Positions 24,104 through 38,157 of a DNA stretch of 64,000 nt are shown here, piece by piece. Numbering within the stretch: position 1 is the first letter of the stretch; each line of letters starts with the position of its first letter. A model generated the notes under the pieces. It did no database searches, had not been told where the DNA came from, and saw nothing but the letters and a program-made list of their open reading frames with translations. A program made the translations under genes and the position numbers. Origin of the DNA: Strongylocentrotus purpuratus (lineage: Eukaryota > Echinodermata > Echinoidea > Camarodonta > Strongylocentrotidae); the NCBI RefSeq assembly GCF_000002235.5, contig NW_022145610.1, positions 33,253,807-33,317,806 of the forward strand, written 5' to 3'.

Positions 24104-26023
24104 GACGTAATGGTATCGAAATATAAGAAAGGAAAACAAGTTCAGTTCAAGACAGTTCAAAATAATGCTGGGAAATGGAAATTAAAATGATACCGTTTTA
24201 AAAACCAGTTAGATATGGTTTTTGGACAAGAAGCATGAGATAATTCATTGCTCGGCAATCTGGACTGTATTTGAAACAGAGCATCCAATATTCCTGATAT
24301 TTAATAGTATACTGTCAATAAAAAATATAACTAAAAAAATAATAATAATGGACCTCTTTACCCAAGGCTGTGTGTCTTTGTCGAGCACAAAATGATTCTG
24401 CTCGGGTATGCAGGCCAGTTGTTATCCCATTTTGGGCTTGAATATATAGACTTGAATTGAAAGACCCTTTGTTTCACTTCGCGAAGTTTGGGCGCTTTTT
24501 GTATGAGGAATAAAACCTTGCCCATCATTGAATTCATGTTGTAAAGTTGTTTACAGACTGGAAAAGGATAGCATGGGAGTGTACAAATTGAATAAATGGA
24601 TGTAAGTAGTACTGCAAATGTAAAAAACTTGTTTAACCTGGCAATAAGGACTCTTGAATGTAGTTTAAAAATTGGACATAGCTTTGGGGCTAACGCTACC
24701 GGCCACCGCTACGCTGACGACCGCCAGCTAGCTGACGACCGCCAGCTAGCTGACGACCCCCCCCCCCCAAAAAAGACCCCCCCCAAAAAAAGACCCCCCC
24801 CCCCCAAAAAAAGACCCCCCCAAAAAAAGACCCCCCCCCCAAAAAAAAAGACCCCCCCCCAAAAAAAAGACCCCCCCCCAAAAAAAAGACCCCCCCCCCA
24901 AAAAAAGACCCCTCAGCTGCTTCCCCTCACCATAGGCCCTTTTTCAAGTTTTTTTTGAGGAATCCATTGACATATTGTGATTTGGAACCCTTTCCCATAC
25001 ATCAACAACACCAACAATAATTATTTTATTACACCAAACTTTGAGGGAGATGAAAATGGGTTCTAACATCAGTTTTTCATTTTCAAAGATTTATTAAAAA
25101 AAAAAAAAGCACTAGCTGAGAGTCGAACCCGATACCTTCCACTTGCCAGGCGTTTGCCTATCCACTAGACTAATGTGTCACACTGGTCATGTCTGTGTAT
25201 TTTTTCATATTGATACTTATATTGTTGTAGATGTAGCAAAGACGTATTCTAACTTATTCAGAGAGTTGCTTGTTAAAGAAAGAATATCAAATGTTATTTT
25301 CTCCTTTGTTGAGGAGGTGGGGGGGGGTGTCCCCTTTAAAAAAAGGAGATGGACACGTCAATGTCATGGGGTAAAGAAAAAAAATTAAAAAATAACATGA
25401 GGTAGAAAGAAGAAGCTGGGAGTCGAAACCGAGTACATACATACATTGCGTTGTGAAGCGATCAGTCTTATCCACAAGACCACTTTGCCTCACTGCTACT
25501 AACTGGTTCGCTTCTTGGTCTTATAGCACTTTCTGCATGTTAACGACTTTAATATGTTGATTTACTGATTTAACGATTTCGGGATGCATAATTATTCATA
25601 TTTTTGCAGTCCGATGTTGTCAAGATTGCCCGTAAATGTTTTCTTTTAGTTACTGATATTTCTGATATAATAGTGAGGTTTTATGTTATTTTCATTTATT
25701 TTGCAAACTGCTGACTTAAACTTAAAGTGATATGACAAAAGGCCACTGCCCTGACATAGCATAATGAACAGAACACGGATCTATTCCATTTAGGATATGC
25801 TACGAATTCTATAACAGGGCACCAATTAATAGGGAAGCTTGGCTATTCGATTCCGTGTTCAATAGCTTGCACCTGCAATGTTTGAATAGTTACGTAACAC
25901 ATTATTCAGCTCTTTCTGACATGGCATCAATTAATGAATTGAAAAAAAACCCGACCCTCCCTTCATTGACGGAATATTTTTCTCAATTGCGAGGATTACA
26001 TGAGAGGTAATAAAAGCATTCCT
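24104..26023 (+). repeat. Array unit 4
   Basis: Two 18-bp repeats. tRNA-like elements at 25109-25179 and 25412-25491. Last of the first GTATTTG block. Confidence 0.93.
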
Positions 26024-27927
26024 GACGTAATGGTATCGAAATATAAGAAAGGAAAACAAGTTCAGTTCAAGACAGTTCAAAATAATGCTGGGAAATGGAA
26101 ATTAAAATGATACCGTTTTAAAAACCAGTTAGATATGGTTTTTTGGACAAGAAGCATGAGATAATTCATTGCTCGGCAATCTGGACTGAGTTGAAACAGA
26201 GCATCCAATATTCCTGATATTTAATAGTATACTGTCAATAAAAAATATAACTAAAAAAAATAATAATAATGGACCTCTTTACCCAAGGCTGTGTGTCTTT
26301 GTCGAGCACAAAATGATTCTGCTCGGGTATGCAGGCCAGTTGTTATCCCATTTTGGGCTTGAATATATAGACTTGAATTGAAAGACCCTTTGTTTCACTT
26401 CGCGAAGTTTGGGCGCTTTTTGTATGAGGAATAAAACCTTGCCCATCATTGAATTCATGTTGTAAAGTTGTTTACAGACTGGAAAAGGATAGCATGGGAG
26501 TGTACAAATTGAATAAATGGATGTAAGTAGTACTGCAAATGTAAAAAACTTGTTTAACCTGGCAATAAGGGACTCTTGAATGTAGTTTAAAAATTGGACA
26601 TAGCTTTGGGGCTAACGCTACCGGCCACCGGCTACGCTGACGACCGCCAGCTAGCTGACGACCCCCCCCCCCCAAAAAGACCCCCCCCCCAAAAAAAGAC
26701 CCCCCCCCCAAAAAGACCCCCCCAAAAAAAGACCCCCCCCCAAAAAAAAAGACCCCCCCCCCAAAAAAAAGACCCCCCCCCAAAAAAAGACCCCCCCCCC
26801 AAAAAAAAAGACCCCTCAGCTGCTTCCCCTCACCATAGGCCCTTTTTCAAGTTTTTTTTGAGGAATCCATTGACATATTGTGATTTGGAACCCTTTCCCA
26901 TACATCAACAACACCAACAATAATTATTTTATTACACCAAACTTTGAGGGAGATGAAAATGGGTTCTAACATCAGTTTTTCATTTTCAAAGATTTATTAA
27001 AAAAAAAAAAAGCACTAGCTGAGAGTCGAACCCGATACCTTCCACTTGCCAGGCGTTTGCCTATCCACTAGACTAATGTGTCACACTGGTCATGTCTGTG
27101 TATTTTTTCATATTGATACTTATATTGTTGTAGATGTAGCAAAAGACGTATTCTAACTTATTCAGAGAGTTGCTTGTTAAAGAAAGAATATCAAATGTTA
27201 TTTTCTCCTTTGTTGAGGAGGTGGGGGGGGGGTGTCCCCTTTAAAAAAAGGAGATGGACACGTCAATGTCATGGGGTAAAGAAAAAAAATTAAAAATAAC
27301 ATGAGGTAGAAAGAAGAAGCTGGGAGTCGAAACCGAGTACATACATACATTGCGTTGTGAAGCGATCAGTCTTATCCACAAGACCACTTTGCCTCACTGC
27401 TACTAACTGGTTCGCTTCTTGGTCTTATAGCACTTTCTGCATGTTAACGACTTTAATATGTTGATTTACTGATTTAACGATTTCGGGATGCATAATTATT
27501 CATATTTTTGCAGTCCGATGTTGTCAAGATTGCCCGTAAATGTTTTCTTTTAGTTACTGATATTTCTGATATAATAGTGAGGTTTTATGTTATTTTCATT
27601 TATTTTGCAAACTGCTGACTTAAACTTAAAGTGATATGACAAAAGGCCACTGCCCTGACATAGCATAATGAACAGAACACGGATCTATTCCATTTAGGAT
27701 ATGCTACGAATTCTATAACAGGGCACCAATTAATAGGGAAGCTTGGCTATTCGATTCCGTGTTCAATAGCTTGCACCTGCAATGTTTGAATAGTTACGTA
27801 ACACATTATTCAGCTCTTTCTGACATGGCATCAATTAATGAATTGAAAAAAAACCCGACCCTCCCTTCATTGACGGAATATTTTTCTCAATTGCGAGGAT
27901 TACATGAGAGGTAATAAAAGCATTCCT
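26024..27927 (+). repeat. Array unit 5
   Basis: One 18-bp repeat. tRNA-like elements at 27012-27082 and 27316-27395. First unit with the GACTGAGTTGAAAC variant (26184) that continues to unit 10. Confidence 0.93.
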
Positions 27928-28538
27928 GACGTAATGGTATCGAAATATAAGAAAGGAAAACAAGTTCAGTTCAAGACAGTTCAAAATAATGCTGGGAAAT
28001 GGAAATTAAAATGATACCGTTTTAAAAACCAGTTAGATATGGTTTTTGGACAAGAAGCATGAGATAATTCATTGCTCGGCAATCTGGACTGAGTTGAAAC
28101 AGAGCATCCAATATTCCTGATATTTAATAGTATACTGTCAATAAAAAAATATAACTAAAAAAAATAATAATAATGGACCTCTTTACCCAAGGCTGTGTGT
28201 CTTTGTCGAGCACAAAATGATTCTGCTCGGGTATGCAGGCCAGTTGTTATCCCATTTTGGGCTTGAATATATAGACTTGAATTGAAAGACCCTTTGTTTC
28301 ACTTCGCGAAGTTTGGGCGCTTTTTGTATGAGGAATAAAACCTTGCCCATCATTGAATTCATGTTGTAAAGTTGTTTACAGACTGGAAAAGGATAGCATG
28401 GGAGTGTACAAATTGAATAATGGATGTAAGTAGTACTGCAAATGTAAAAACTTGTTTAACCTGGCAATAAGGGACTCTTGAATGTAGTTTAAAAATTGGA
28501 CATAGCTTTGGGGCTAACGCTACCGGCCACCGGCTACG

Positions 28539-28845
28539 CTGACGACCGCCAGCTAGCTGACGACCGCCAGCTAGCTGACGACCGCCAGCTAGCTGACGAC
28601 CGCCAGCTAGCTGACGACCGCCAGCTAGCTGACGACCGCCAGCTAGCTGACGACCGCCAGCTAGCTGACGACCGCCAGCTAGCCGCCAGCTAGCTGACGA
28701 CCGCCAGCTAGCTGACGACCGCCAGCTAGCTGACGACCGCCAGCTAGCTGACGACCGCCAGCTAGCTGACGACCGCCAGCTAGCTGACGACCGCCAGCTA
28801 GCTGACGACCGCCAGCTAGCTGACGACCGCCAGCTAGCTGACGAC
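28539..28845 (+). repeat. Expanded 18-bp minisatellite in unit 6
   Basis: About 17 head-to-tail copies of CCGCCAGCTAGCTGACGA, each with a 10-bp palindrome CAGCTAGCTG. The same repeat is present once or twice in most other units. Confidence 0.95.
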
Positions 28846-28993
28846 CCCCCCCAAAAAAAAGACCCCCCCAAAAAAAGACACCCCCCCAAAAAAGACCCCC
28901 CCAAAAAAGACCCCCCCCCCCAAAAAAAAGACCCCCCCCCCAAAAAAAAAGACCCCCCCCAAAAAAAGACCCCTCCCCCCAAAAAAAAAGACC
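28846..28993 (-). repeat. C-run/A-run block (G-run rich on the minus strand), unit 6 example
   Basis: About eight repeats of GA, 7-13 C, 6-9 A. On the minus strand this gives eight or more consecutive runs of seven or more G, a strong G-quadruplex-capable pattern. It is present in every full unit with different run lengths. Confidence 0.9.
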
Positions 28994-30109
28994 CCTCAGC
29001 TGCTTCCCCTCACCATAGGCCCTTTTTCAAGTTTTTTTTGAGGAATCCATTGACATATTGTGATTTGGAACCCTTTCCCATACATCAACAACACCAACAA
29101 TAATTATTTTATTACACCAAACTTTGAGGGAGATGAAAATGGGTTCTAACATCAGTTTTTCATTTTCAAAGATTTATTAAAAAAAAAAAAAGCACTAGCT
29201 GAGAGTCGAACCCGATACCTTCCACTTGCCAGGCGTTTGCCTATCCACTAGACTAATGTGTCACACTGGTCATGTCTGTGTATTTTTTCATATTGATACT
29301 TATATTGTTGTAGATGTAGCAAAAGACGTATTCTAACTTATTCAGAGAGTTGCTTGTTAAAGAAAGAATATCAAATGTTATTTTCTCCTTTGTTGAGGAG
29401 GTGGGGGGGGGGGTGTCCCCTTTAAAAAAAGGAGATGGACACGTCAATGTCATGGGGTAAAGAAAAAAAAATTAAAAAATAACATGAGGTAGAAAGAAGA
29501 AGCTGGGAGTCGAAACCGAGTACATACATACATTGCGTTGTGAAGCGATCAGTCTTATCCACAAGACCACTTTGCCTCACTGCTACTAACTGGTTCGCTT
29601 CTTGGTCTTATAGCACTTTCTGCATGTTAACGACTTTAATATGTTGATTTACTGATTTAACGATTTCGGGATGCATAATTATTCATATTTTTGCAGTCCG
29701 ATGTTGTCAAGATTGCCCGTAAATGTTTTCTTTTAGTTACTGATATTTCTGATATAATAGTGAGGTTTTATGTTATTTTCATTTATTTTGCAAACTGCTG
29801 ACTTAAACTTAAAGTGATATGACAAAAGGCCACTGCCCTGACATAGCATAATGAACAGAACACGGATCTATTCCATTTAGGATATGCTACGAATTCTATA
29901 ACAGGGCACCAATTAATAGGGAAGCTTGGCTATTCGATTCCGTGTTCAATAGCTTGCACCTGCAATGTTTGAATAGTTACGTAACACATTATTCAGCTCT
30001 TTCTGACATGGCATCAATTAATGAATTGAAAAAAAACCCGACCCTCCCTTCATTGACGGAATATTTTTCTCAATTGCGAGGATTACATGAGAGGTAATAA
30101 AGCATTCCT

Positions 30110-32185
30110 GACGTAATGGTATCGAAATATAAGAAAGGAAAACAAGTTCAGTTCAAGACAGTTCAAAATAATGCTGGGAAATGGAAATTAAAATGATACC
30201 GTTTTAAAAACCAGTTAGATATGGTTTTTGGACAAGAAGCATGAGATAATTCATTGCTCGGCAATCTGGACTGAGTTGAAACAGAGCATCCAATATTCCT
30301 GATATTTAATAGTATACTGTCAATAAAAAAATATAACTAAAAAAATAATAATAATGGACCTCTTTACCCAAGGCTGTGTGTCTTTGTCGAGCACAAAATG
30401 ATTCTGCTCGGGTATGCAGGCCAGTTGTTATCCCATTTTGGGCTTGAATATATAGACTTGAATTGAAAGACCCTTTGTTTCACTTCGCGAAGTTTGGGCG
30501 CTTTTTGTATGAGGAATAAAACCTTGCCCATCATTGAATTCATGTTGTAAAGTTGTTTACAGACTGGAAAAGGATAGCATGGGAGTGTACAAATTGAATA
30601 AATGGATGTAAGTAGTACTGCAAATGTAAAAAACTTGTTTAACCTGGCAATAAGGGACTCTTGAATGTAGTTTAAAAATTGGACATAGCTTTGGGGCCAA
30701 CGCTACCGGCCACCGGCTACGCTGACGACCGCCAGCTAGCTGACGACCGCCAGCTAGCTGACGACCCAGCTAGCTGACGACCGCCAGCTAGCTGACGACC
30801 GCCAGCTAGCTGACGACCGCCAGCTAGCTGACGACCGCCAGCTAGCTGACGACCGCCAGCTAGCTGACGACCGCCAGCTAGCTGACGACCGCCAGCTAGC
30901 TGACGACCGCCAGCTAGCTGACGACCCCCCCCAAAAAAAAGACCCCCCCAAAAAAAGACACCCCCCCAAAAAAGACCCCCCCAAAAAAAGACCCCCCCCA
31001 AAAAAAAAAAGACCCCCCCCAAAAAAAAGACCCCCCCCAAAAAAAGACCCCCCCCCCCAAAAAAAAAGACCCCTCAGCTGCTTCCCCTCACCATAGGCCC
31101 TTTTTCAAGTTTTTTTTGAGGAATCCATTGACATATTGTGATTTGGAACCCTTTCCCATACATCAACAACACCAACAATAATTATTTTATTACACCAAAC
31201 TTTGAGGGAGATGAAAATGGGTTCTAACATCAGTTTTTCATTTTCAAAGATTTATTAAAAAAAAAAAAAGCACTAGCTGAGAGTCGAACCCGATACCTTC
31301 CACTTGCCAGGCGTTTGCCTATCCACTAGACTAATGTGTCACACTGGTCATGTCTGTGTATTTTTTCATATTGATACTTATATTGTTGTAGATGTAGCAA
31401 AAGACGTATTCTAACTTATTCAGAGAGTTGCTTGTTAAAGAAAGAATATCAAATGTTATTTTCTCCTTTGTTGAGGAGGTGGGGGGGGTGTCCCCTTTAA
31501 AAAAAGGAGATGGACACGTCAATGTCATGGGGTAAAGAAAAAAAAATTAAAAAATAACATGAGGTAGAAAGAAGAAGCTGGGAGTCGAAACCGAGTACAT
31601 ACATACATTGCGTTGTGAAGCGATCAGTCTTATCCACAAGACCACTTTGCCTCACTGCTACTAACTGGTTCGCTTCTTGGTCTTATAGCACTTTCTGCAT
31701 GTTAACGACTTTAATATGTTGATTTACTGATTTAACGATTTCGGGATGCATAATTATTCATATTTTTGCAGTCCGATGTTGTCAAGATTGCCCGTAAATG
31801 TTTTCTTTTAGTTACTGATATTTCTGATATAATAGTGAGGTTTTATGTTATTTTCATTTATTTTGCAAACTGCTGACTTAAACTTAAAGTGATATGACAA
31901 AAGGCCACTGCCCTGACATAGCATAATGAACAGAACACGGATCTATTCCATTTAGGATATGCTACGAATTCTATAACAGGGCACCAATTAATAGGGAAGC
32001 TTGGCTATTCGATTCCGTGTTCAATAGCTTGCACCTGCAATGTTTGAATAGTTACGTAACACATTATTCAGCTCTTTCTGACATGGCATCAATTAATGAA
32101 TTGAAAAAAAACCCGACCCTCCCTTCATTGACGGAATATTTTTCTCAATTGCGAGGATTACATGAGAGGTAATAAAAGCATTCCT
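30110..32185 (+). repeat. Array unit 7, expanded 18-bp block
   Basis: About 11 copies of the 18-bp repeat at 30718-30923; GACACCCCCCC variant. tRNA-like elements at 31270-31340 and 31574-31653. Confidence 0.93.
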
Positions 32186-34114
32186 GACGTAATGGTATCG
32201 AAATATAAGAAAGGAAAACAAGTTCAGTTCAAGACAGTTCAAAATAATGCTGGGAAATGGAAATTAAAATGATACCGTTTTAAAAACCAGTTAGATATGG
32301 TTTTTGGACAAGAAGCATGAGATAATTCATTGCTCGGCAATCTGGACTGAGTTGAAACAGAGCATCCAATATTCCTGATATTTAATAGTATACTGTCAAT
32401 AAAAAAATATAACTAAAAAAAATAATAATAATGGACCTCTTTACCCAAGGCTGTGTGTCTTTGTCGAGCACAAAATGATTCTGCTCGGGTATGCAGGCCA
32501 GTTGTTATCCCATTTTGGGCTTGAATATATAGACTTGAATTGAAAGACCCTTTGTTTCACTTCGCGAAGTTTGGGCGCTTTTTGTATGAGGAATAAAACC
32601 TTGCCCATCATTGAATTCATGTTGTAAAGTTGTTTACAGACTGGAAAAGGATAGCATGGGAGTGTACAAATTGAATAAATGGATGTAAGTAGTACTGCAA
32701 ATGTAAAAAACTTGTTTAACCTGGCAATAAGGGACTCTTGAATGTAGTTTAAAAATTGGACATAGCTTTGGGGCTAACGCTACCGGCCACCGGCTACGCT
32801 GACGACCGCCAGCTAGCTGACGACCGCCAGCTAGCTGACGACCCCCCCCCCAAAAAAAAAGACCCCCCCCAAAAAAGACCCCCCCCCCAAAAAAGACCCC
32901 CCCAAAAAAAGACCCCCCCCCCCCCAAAAAAAAAGACCCCCCCCCAAAAAAAAAGACCCCCCCCCAAAAAAAAGACCCCCCCCCCAAAAAAAAGACCCCT
33001 CAGCTGCTTCCCCTCACCATAGGCCCTTTTTCAAGTTTTTTTTTGAGGAATCCATTGACATATTGTGATTTGGAACCCTTTCCCATACATCAACAACACC
33101 AACAATAATTATTTTATTACACCAAACTTTGAGGGAGATGAAAATGGGTTCTAACATCAGTTTTTCATTTTCAAAGATTTATTAAAAAAAAAAAAAGCAC
33201 TAGCTGAGAGTCGAACCCGATACCTTCCACTTGCCAGGCGTTTGCCTATCCACTAGACTAATGTGTCACACTGGTCATGTCTGTGTATTTTTTCATATTG
33301 ATACTTATATTGTTGTAGATGTAGCAAAAGACGTATTCTAACTTATTCAGAGAGTTGCTTGTTAAAGAAAGAATATCAAATGTTATTTTCTCCTTTGTTG
33401 AGGAGGTGGGGGGGGGGGTGTCCCCTTTAAAAAAAGGAGATGGACACGTCAATGTCATGGGGTAAAGAAAAAAAATTAAAAAATAACATGAGGTAGAAAG
33501 AAGAAGCTGGGAGTCGAAACCGAGTACATACATACATTGCGTTGTGAAGCGATCAGTCTTATCCACAAGACCACTTTGCCTCACTGCTACTAACTGGTTC
33601 GCTTCTTGGTCTTATAGCACTTTCTGCATGTTAACGACTTTAATATGTTGATTTACTGATTTAACGATTTCGGGATGCATAATTATTCATATTTTTGCAG
33701 TCCGATGTTGTCAAGATTGCCCGTAAATGTTTTCTTTTAGTTACTGATATTTCTGATATAATAGTGAGGTTTTATGTTATTTTCATTTATTTTGCAAACT
33801 GCTGACTTAAACTTAAAGTGATATGACAAAAGGCCACTGCCCTGACATAGCATAATGAACAGAACACGGATCTATTCCATTTAGGATATGCTACGAATTC
33901 TATAACAGGGCACCAATTAATAGGGAAGCTTGGCTATTCGATTCCGTGTTCAATAGCTTGCACCTGCAATGTTTGAATAGTTACGTAACACATTATTCAG
34001 CTCTTTCTGACATGGCATCAATTAATGAATTGAAAAAAAACCCGACCCTCCCTTCATTGACGGAATATTTTTCTCAATTGCGAGGATTACATGAGAGGTA
34101 ATAAAAGCATTCCT
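32186..34114 (+). repeat. Array unit 8
   Basis: Only two 18-bp repeats, although it sits between expanded units 7 and 9. tRNA-like elements at 33197-33267 and 33503-33582. Confidence 0.93.
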
Positions 34115-36226
34115 GACGTAATGGTATCGAAATATAAGAAAGGAAAACAAGTTCAGTTCAAGACAGTTCAAAATAATGCTGGGAAATGGAAATTAAAATG
34201 ATACCGTTTTAAAAACCAGTTAGATATGGTTTTTGGACAAGAAGCATGAGATAATTCATTGCTCGGCAATCTGGACTGAGTTGAAACAGAGCATCCAATA
34301 TTCCTGATATTTAATAGTATACTGTCAATAAAAAATATAACTAAAAAAAATAATAATAATGGACCTCTTTACCCAAGGCTGTGTGTCTTTGTCGAGCACA
34401 AAATGATTCTGCTCGGGTATGCAGGCCAGTTGTTATCCCATTTTGGGCTTGAATATATAGACTTGAATTGAAAGACCCTTTGTTTCACTTCGCGAAGTTT
34501 GGGCGCTTTTTGTATGAGGAATAAACCTTGCCCATCATTGAATTCATGTTGTAAAGTTGTTTACAGACTGGAAAAGGATAGCATGGGAGTGTACAAATTG
34601 AATAAATGGATGTAAGTAGTACTGCAAATGTAAAAAACTTGTTTAACCTGGCAATAAGGGACTCTTGAATGTAGTTTAAAAATTGGACATAGCTTTGGGG
34701 CTAACGCTACCGGCCACCGCTACGCTGACGACCGCCAGCTAGCTGACGACCGCCAGCTAGCTGACGACCGCCAGCTAGCTGACGACCGCCAGCTAGCTGA
34801 CGACCGCCAGCTAGCTGACGACCGCCAGCTAGCTGACGACCGCCAGCTAGCTGACGACCGCCAGCTAGCTGACGACCGCCAGCTAGCTGACGACCGCCAG
34901 CTAGCTGACGACCGCCAGCTAGCTGACCCGCCCTAGCTGACGACCGCCAGCTAGCTGACGACCCCCCCCAAAAAAAGACCCCCCCAAAAAAAGACACCCC
35001 CCCAAAAAAGACCCCCCCAAAAAAAGACCCCCCCCCCAAAAAAAAAAGACCCCCCCCAAAAAAAAGACCCCCCCCAAAAAAAAGACCCCCCCCCCCCAAA
35101 AAAAAGACCCCTCAGCTGCTTCCCCTCACCATAGGCCCTTTTTCAAGTTTTTTTTGAGGAATCCATTGACATATTGTGATTTGGAACCCTTTCCCATACA
35201 TCAACAACACCAACAATAATTATTTTATTACACCAAACTTTGAGGGAGATGAAAATGGGTTCTAACATCAGTTTTTTCATTTTCAAAGATTTATTAAAAA
35301 AAAAAAAAGCACTAGCTGAGAGTCGAACCCGATACCTTCCACTTGCCAGGCGTTTGCCTATCCACTAGACTAATGTGTCACACTGGTCATGTCTGTGTAT
35401 TTTTTCATATTGATACTTATATTGTTGTAGATGTAGCAAAAGACGTATTCTAACTTATTCAGAGAGTTGCTTGTTAAAGAAAGAATATCAAATGTTATTT
35501 TCTCCTTTGTTGAGGAGGTGGGGGGGGGGTGTCCCCTTTAAAAAAAGGAGATGGACACGTCAATGTCATGGGGTAAAGAAAAAAAAATTAAAAAATAACA
35601 TGAGGTAGAAAGAAGAAGCTGGGAGTCGAAACCGAGTACATACATACATTGCGTTGTGAAGCGATCAGTCTTATCCACAAGACCACTTTGCCTCACTGCT
35701 ACTAACTGGTTCGCTTCTTGGTCTTATAGCACTTTCTGCATGTTAACGACTTTAATATGTTGATTTACTGATTTAACGATTTCGGGATGCATAATTATTC
35801 ATATTTTTGCAGTCCGATGTTGTCAAGATTGCCCGTAAATGTTTTCTTTTAGTTACTGATATTTCTGATATAATAGTGAGGTTTTATGTTATTTTCATTT
35901 ATTTTGCAAACTGCTGACTTAAACTTAAAGTGATATGACAAAAGGCCACTGCCCTGACATAGCATAATGAACAGAACACGGATCTATTCCATTTAGGATA
36001 TGCTACGAATTCTATAACAGGGCACCAATTAATAGGGAAGCTTGGCTATTCGATTCCGTGTTCAATAGCTTGCACCTGCAATGTTTGAATAGTTACGTAA
36101 CACATTATTCAGCTCTTTCTGACATGGCATCAATTAATGAATTGAAAAAAAACCCGACCCTCCCTTCATTGACGGAATATTTTTCTCAATTGCGAGGATT
36201 ACATGAGAGGTAATAATAGCATTCCT
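34115..36226 (+). repeat. Array unit 9, expanded 18-bp block
   Basis: About 12 copies of the 18-bp repeat at 34723-34962, one of them broken near 34925; GACACCCCCCC variant. tRNA-like elements at 35309-35379 and 35615-35694. Confidence 0.93.
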
Positions 36227-38157
36227 GACGTAATGGTATCGAAATATAAGAAAGGAAAACAAGTTCAGTTCAAGACAGTTCAAAATAATGCTGGGAAATG
36301 GAAATTAAAATGATACCGTTTTAAAAACCAGTTAGATATGGTTTTTGGACAAGAAGCATGAGATAATTCATTGCTCGGCAATCTGGACTGAGTTGAAACA
36401 GAGCATCCAATATTCCTGATATTTAATAGTATACTGTCAATAAAAAAATATAACTAAAAAAAATAATAATAATGGACCTCTTTACCCAAGGCTGTGTGTC
36501 TTTGTCGAGCACAAAATGATTCTGCTCGGGTATGCAGGCCAGTTGTTATCCCATTTTGGGCTTGAATATATAGACTTGAATTGAAAGACCCTTTGTTTCA
36601 CTTCGCGAAGTTTGGGCGCTTTTTGTATGAGGAATAAAACCTTGCCCATCATTGAATTCATGTTGTAAAGTTGTTTACAGACTGGAAAAGGATAGCATGG
36701 GAGTGTACAAATTGAATAAATGGATGTAAGTAGTACTGCAAATGTAAAAAACTTGTTTAACCTGGCAATAAGGGACTCTTGAATGTAGTTTAAAAATTGG
36801 ACATAGCTTTGGGGCTAACGCTACCGGCCACCGGCTACGCTGACGACCGCCAGCTAGCTGACGACCCCCCCCCCCCAAAAAAAAAGACCCCCCCGAAAAA
36901 AAGCTGACGACCGCCCCCCCCCAAAAAAAAAAGACCCCCCCCAAAAAAGACCCCCCCCCCCCCCAAAAAAAAGACCCCCCCCCCAAAAAAAAAGACCCCC
37001 CCCCAAAAAAAAAGACCCCCCCCCCCCAAAAAAAAGACCCCTCAGCTGCTTCCCCTCACCATAGGCCCTTTTTCAAGTTTTTTTTGAGGAATCCATTGAC
37101 ATATTGTGATTTGGAACCCTTTCCCATACATCAACAACACCAACAATAATTATTTTATTACACCAAACTTTGAGGGAGATGAAAATGGGTTCTAACATCA
37201 GTTTTTCATTTTCAAAGATTTATTAAAAAAAAAAAAAGCACTAGCTGAGAGTCGAACCCGATACCTTCCACTTGCCAGGCGTTTGCCTATCCACTAGACT
37301 AATGTGTCACACTGGTCATGTCTGTGTATTTTTTCATATTGATACTTATATTGTTGTAGATGTAGCAAAAGACGTATTCTAACTTATTCAGAGAGTTGCT
37401 TGTTAAAGAAAGAATATCAAATGTTATTTTCTCCTTTGTTGAGGAGGTGGGGGGGGGGGGGTGTCCCCTTTAAAAAAAGGAGATGGACACGTCAATGTCA
37501 TGGGGTAAAGAAAAAAAATTAAAAAATAACATGAGGTAGAAAGAAGAAGCTGGGAGTCGAAACCGAGTACATACATACATTGCGTTGTGAAGCGATCAGT
37601 CTTATCCACAAGACCACTTTGCCTCACTGCTACTAACTGGTTCGCTTCTTGGTCTTATAGCACTTTCTGCATGTTAACGACTTTAATATGTTGATTTACT
37701 GATTTAACGATTTCGGGATGCATAATTATTCATATTTTTGCAGTCCGATGTTGTCAAGATTGCCCGTAAATGTTTTCTTTTAGTTACTGATATTTCTGAT
37801 ATAATAGTGAGGTTTTATGTTATTTTCATTTATTTTGCAAACTGCTGACTTAAACTTAAAGTGATATGACAAAAGGCCACTGCCCTGACATAGCATAATG
37901 AACAGAACACGGATCTATTCCATTTAGGATATGCTACGAATTCTATAACAGGGCACCAATTAATAGGGAAGCTTGGCTATTCGATTCCGTGTTCAATAGC
38001 TTGCACCTGCAATGTTTGAATAGTTACGTAACACATTATTCAGCTCTTTCTGACATGGCATCAATTAATGAATTGAAAAAAAACCCGACCCTCCCTTCAT
38101 TGACGGAATATTTTTCTCAATTGCGAGGATTACATGAGAGGTAATAATAGCATTCCT
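36227..38157 (+). repeat. Array unit 10
   Basis: One 18-bp repeat plus a fragment (GCTGACGACCG) embedded in the C-run block at about 36903. Last unit with the GAGTTG variant; first with AATAATAGC next to the marker. tRNA-like elements at 37238-37308 and 37546-37625. Confidence 0.93.

Larger units (their letters stand above)
27928..30109 (+). repeat. Array unit 6, expanded 18-bp block
   Basis: The longest unit (2182 bp). About 17 copies of CCGCCAGCTAGCTGACGA lie at 28539-28845, one junction shortened at 28680. It carries the GACACCCCCCC variant in the C-run block, shared with units 7 and 9. tRNA-like elements at 29192-29262 and 29499-29578. Confidence 0.93.

Noticed and set aside
28539..28845. 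CRISPR-like appearance of the regular 18-bp repeats
   Set aside because: Repeats are directly adjacent with no unique spacers, and the genome is eukaryotic; it is a minisatellite.
28359..28982. Long Gly/Phe/Trp and Ser/Ala/Trp/Arg frames inside the array (also at 22638, 30717, 34707, 42492 and similar)
   Set aside because: They translate the C-run/A-run block and the 18-bp minisatellite (18 bp is a multiple of three, so no stops arise). They change frame and length from unit to unit and have no conserved start.
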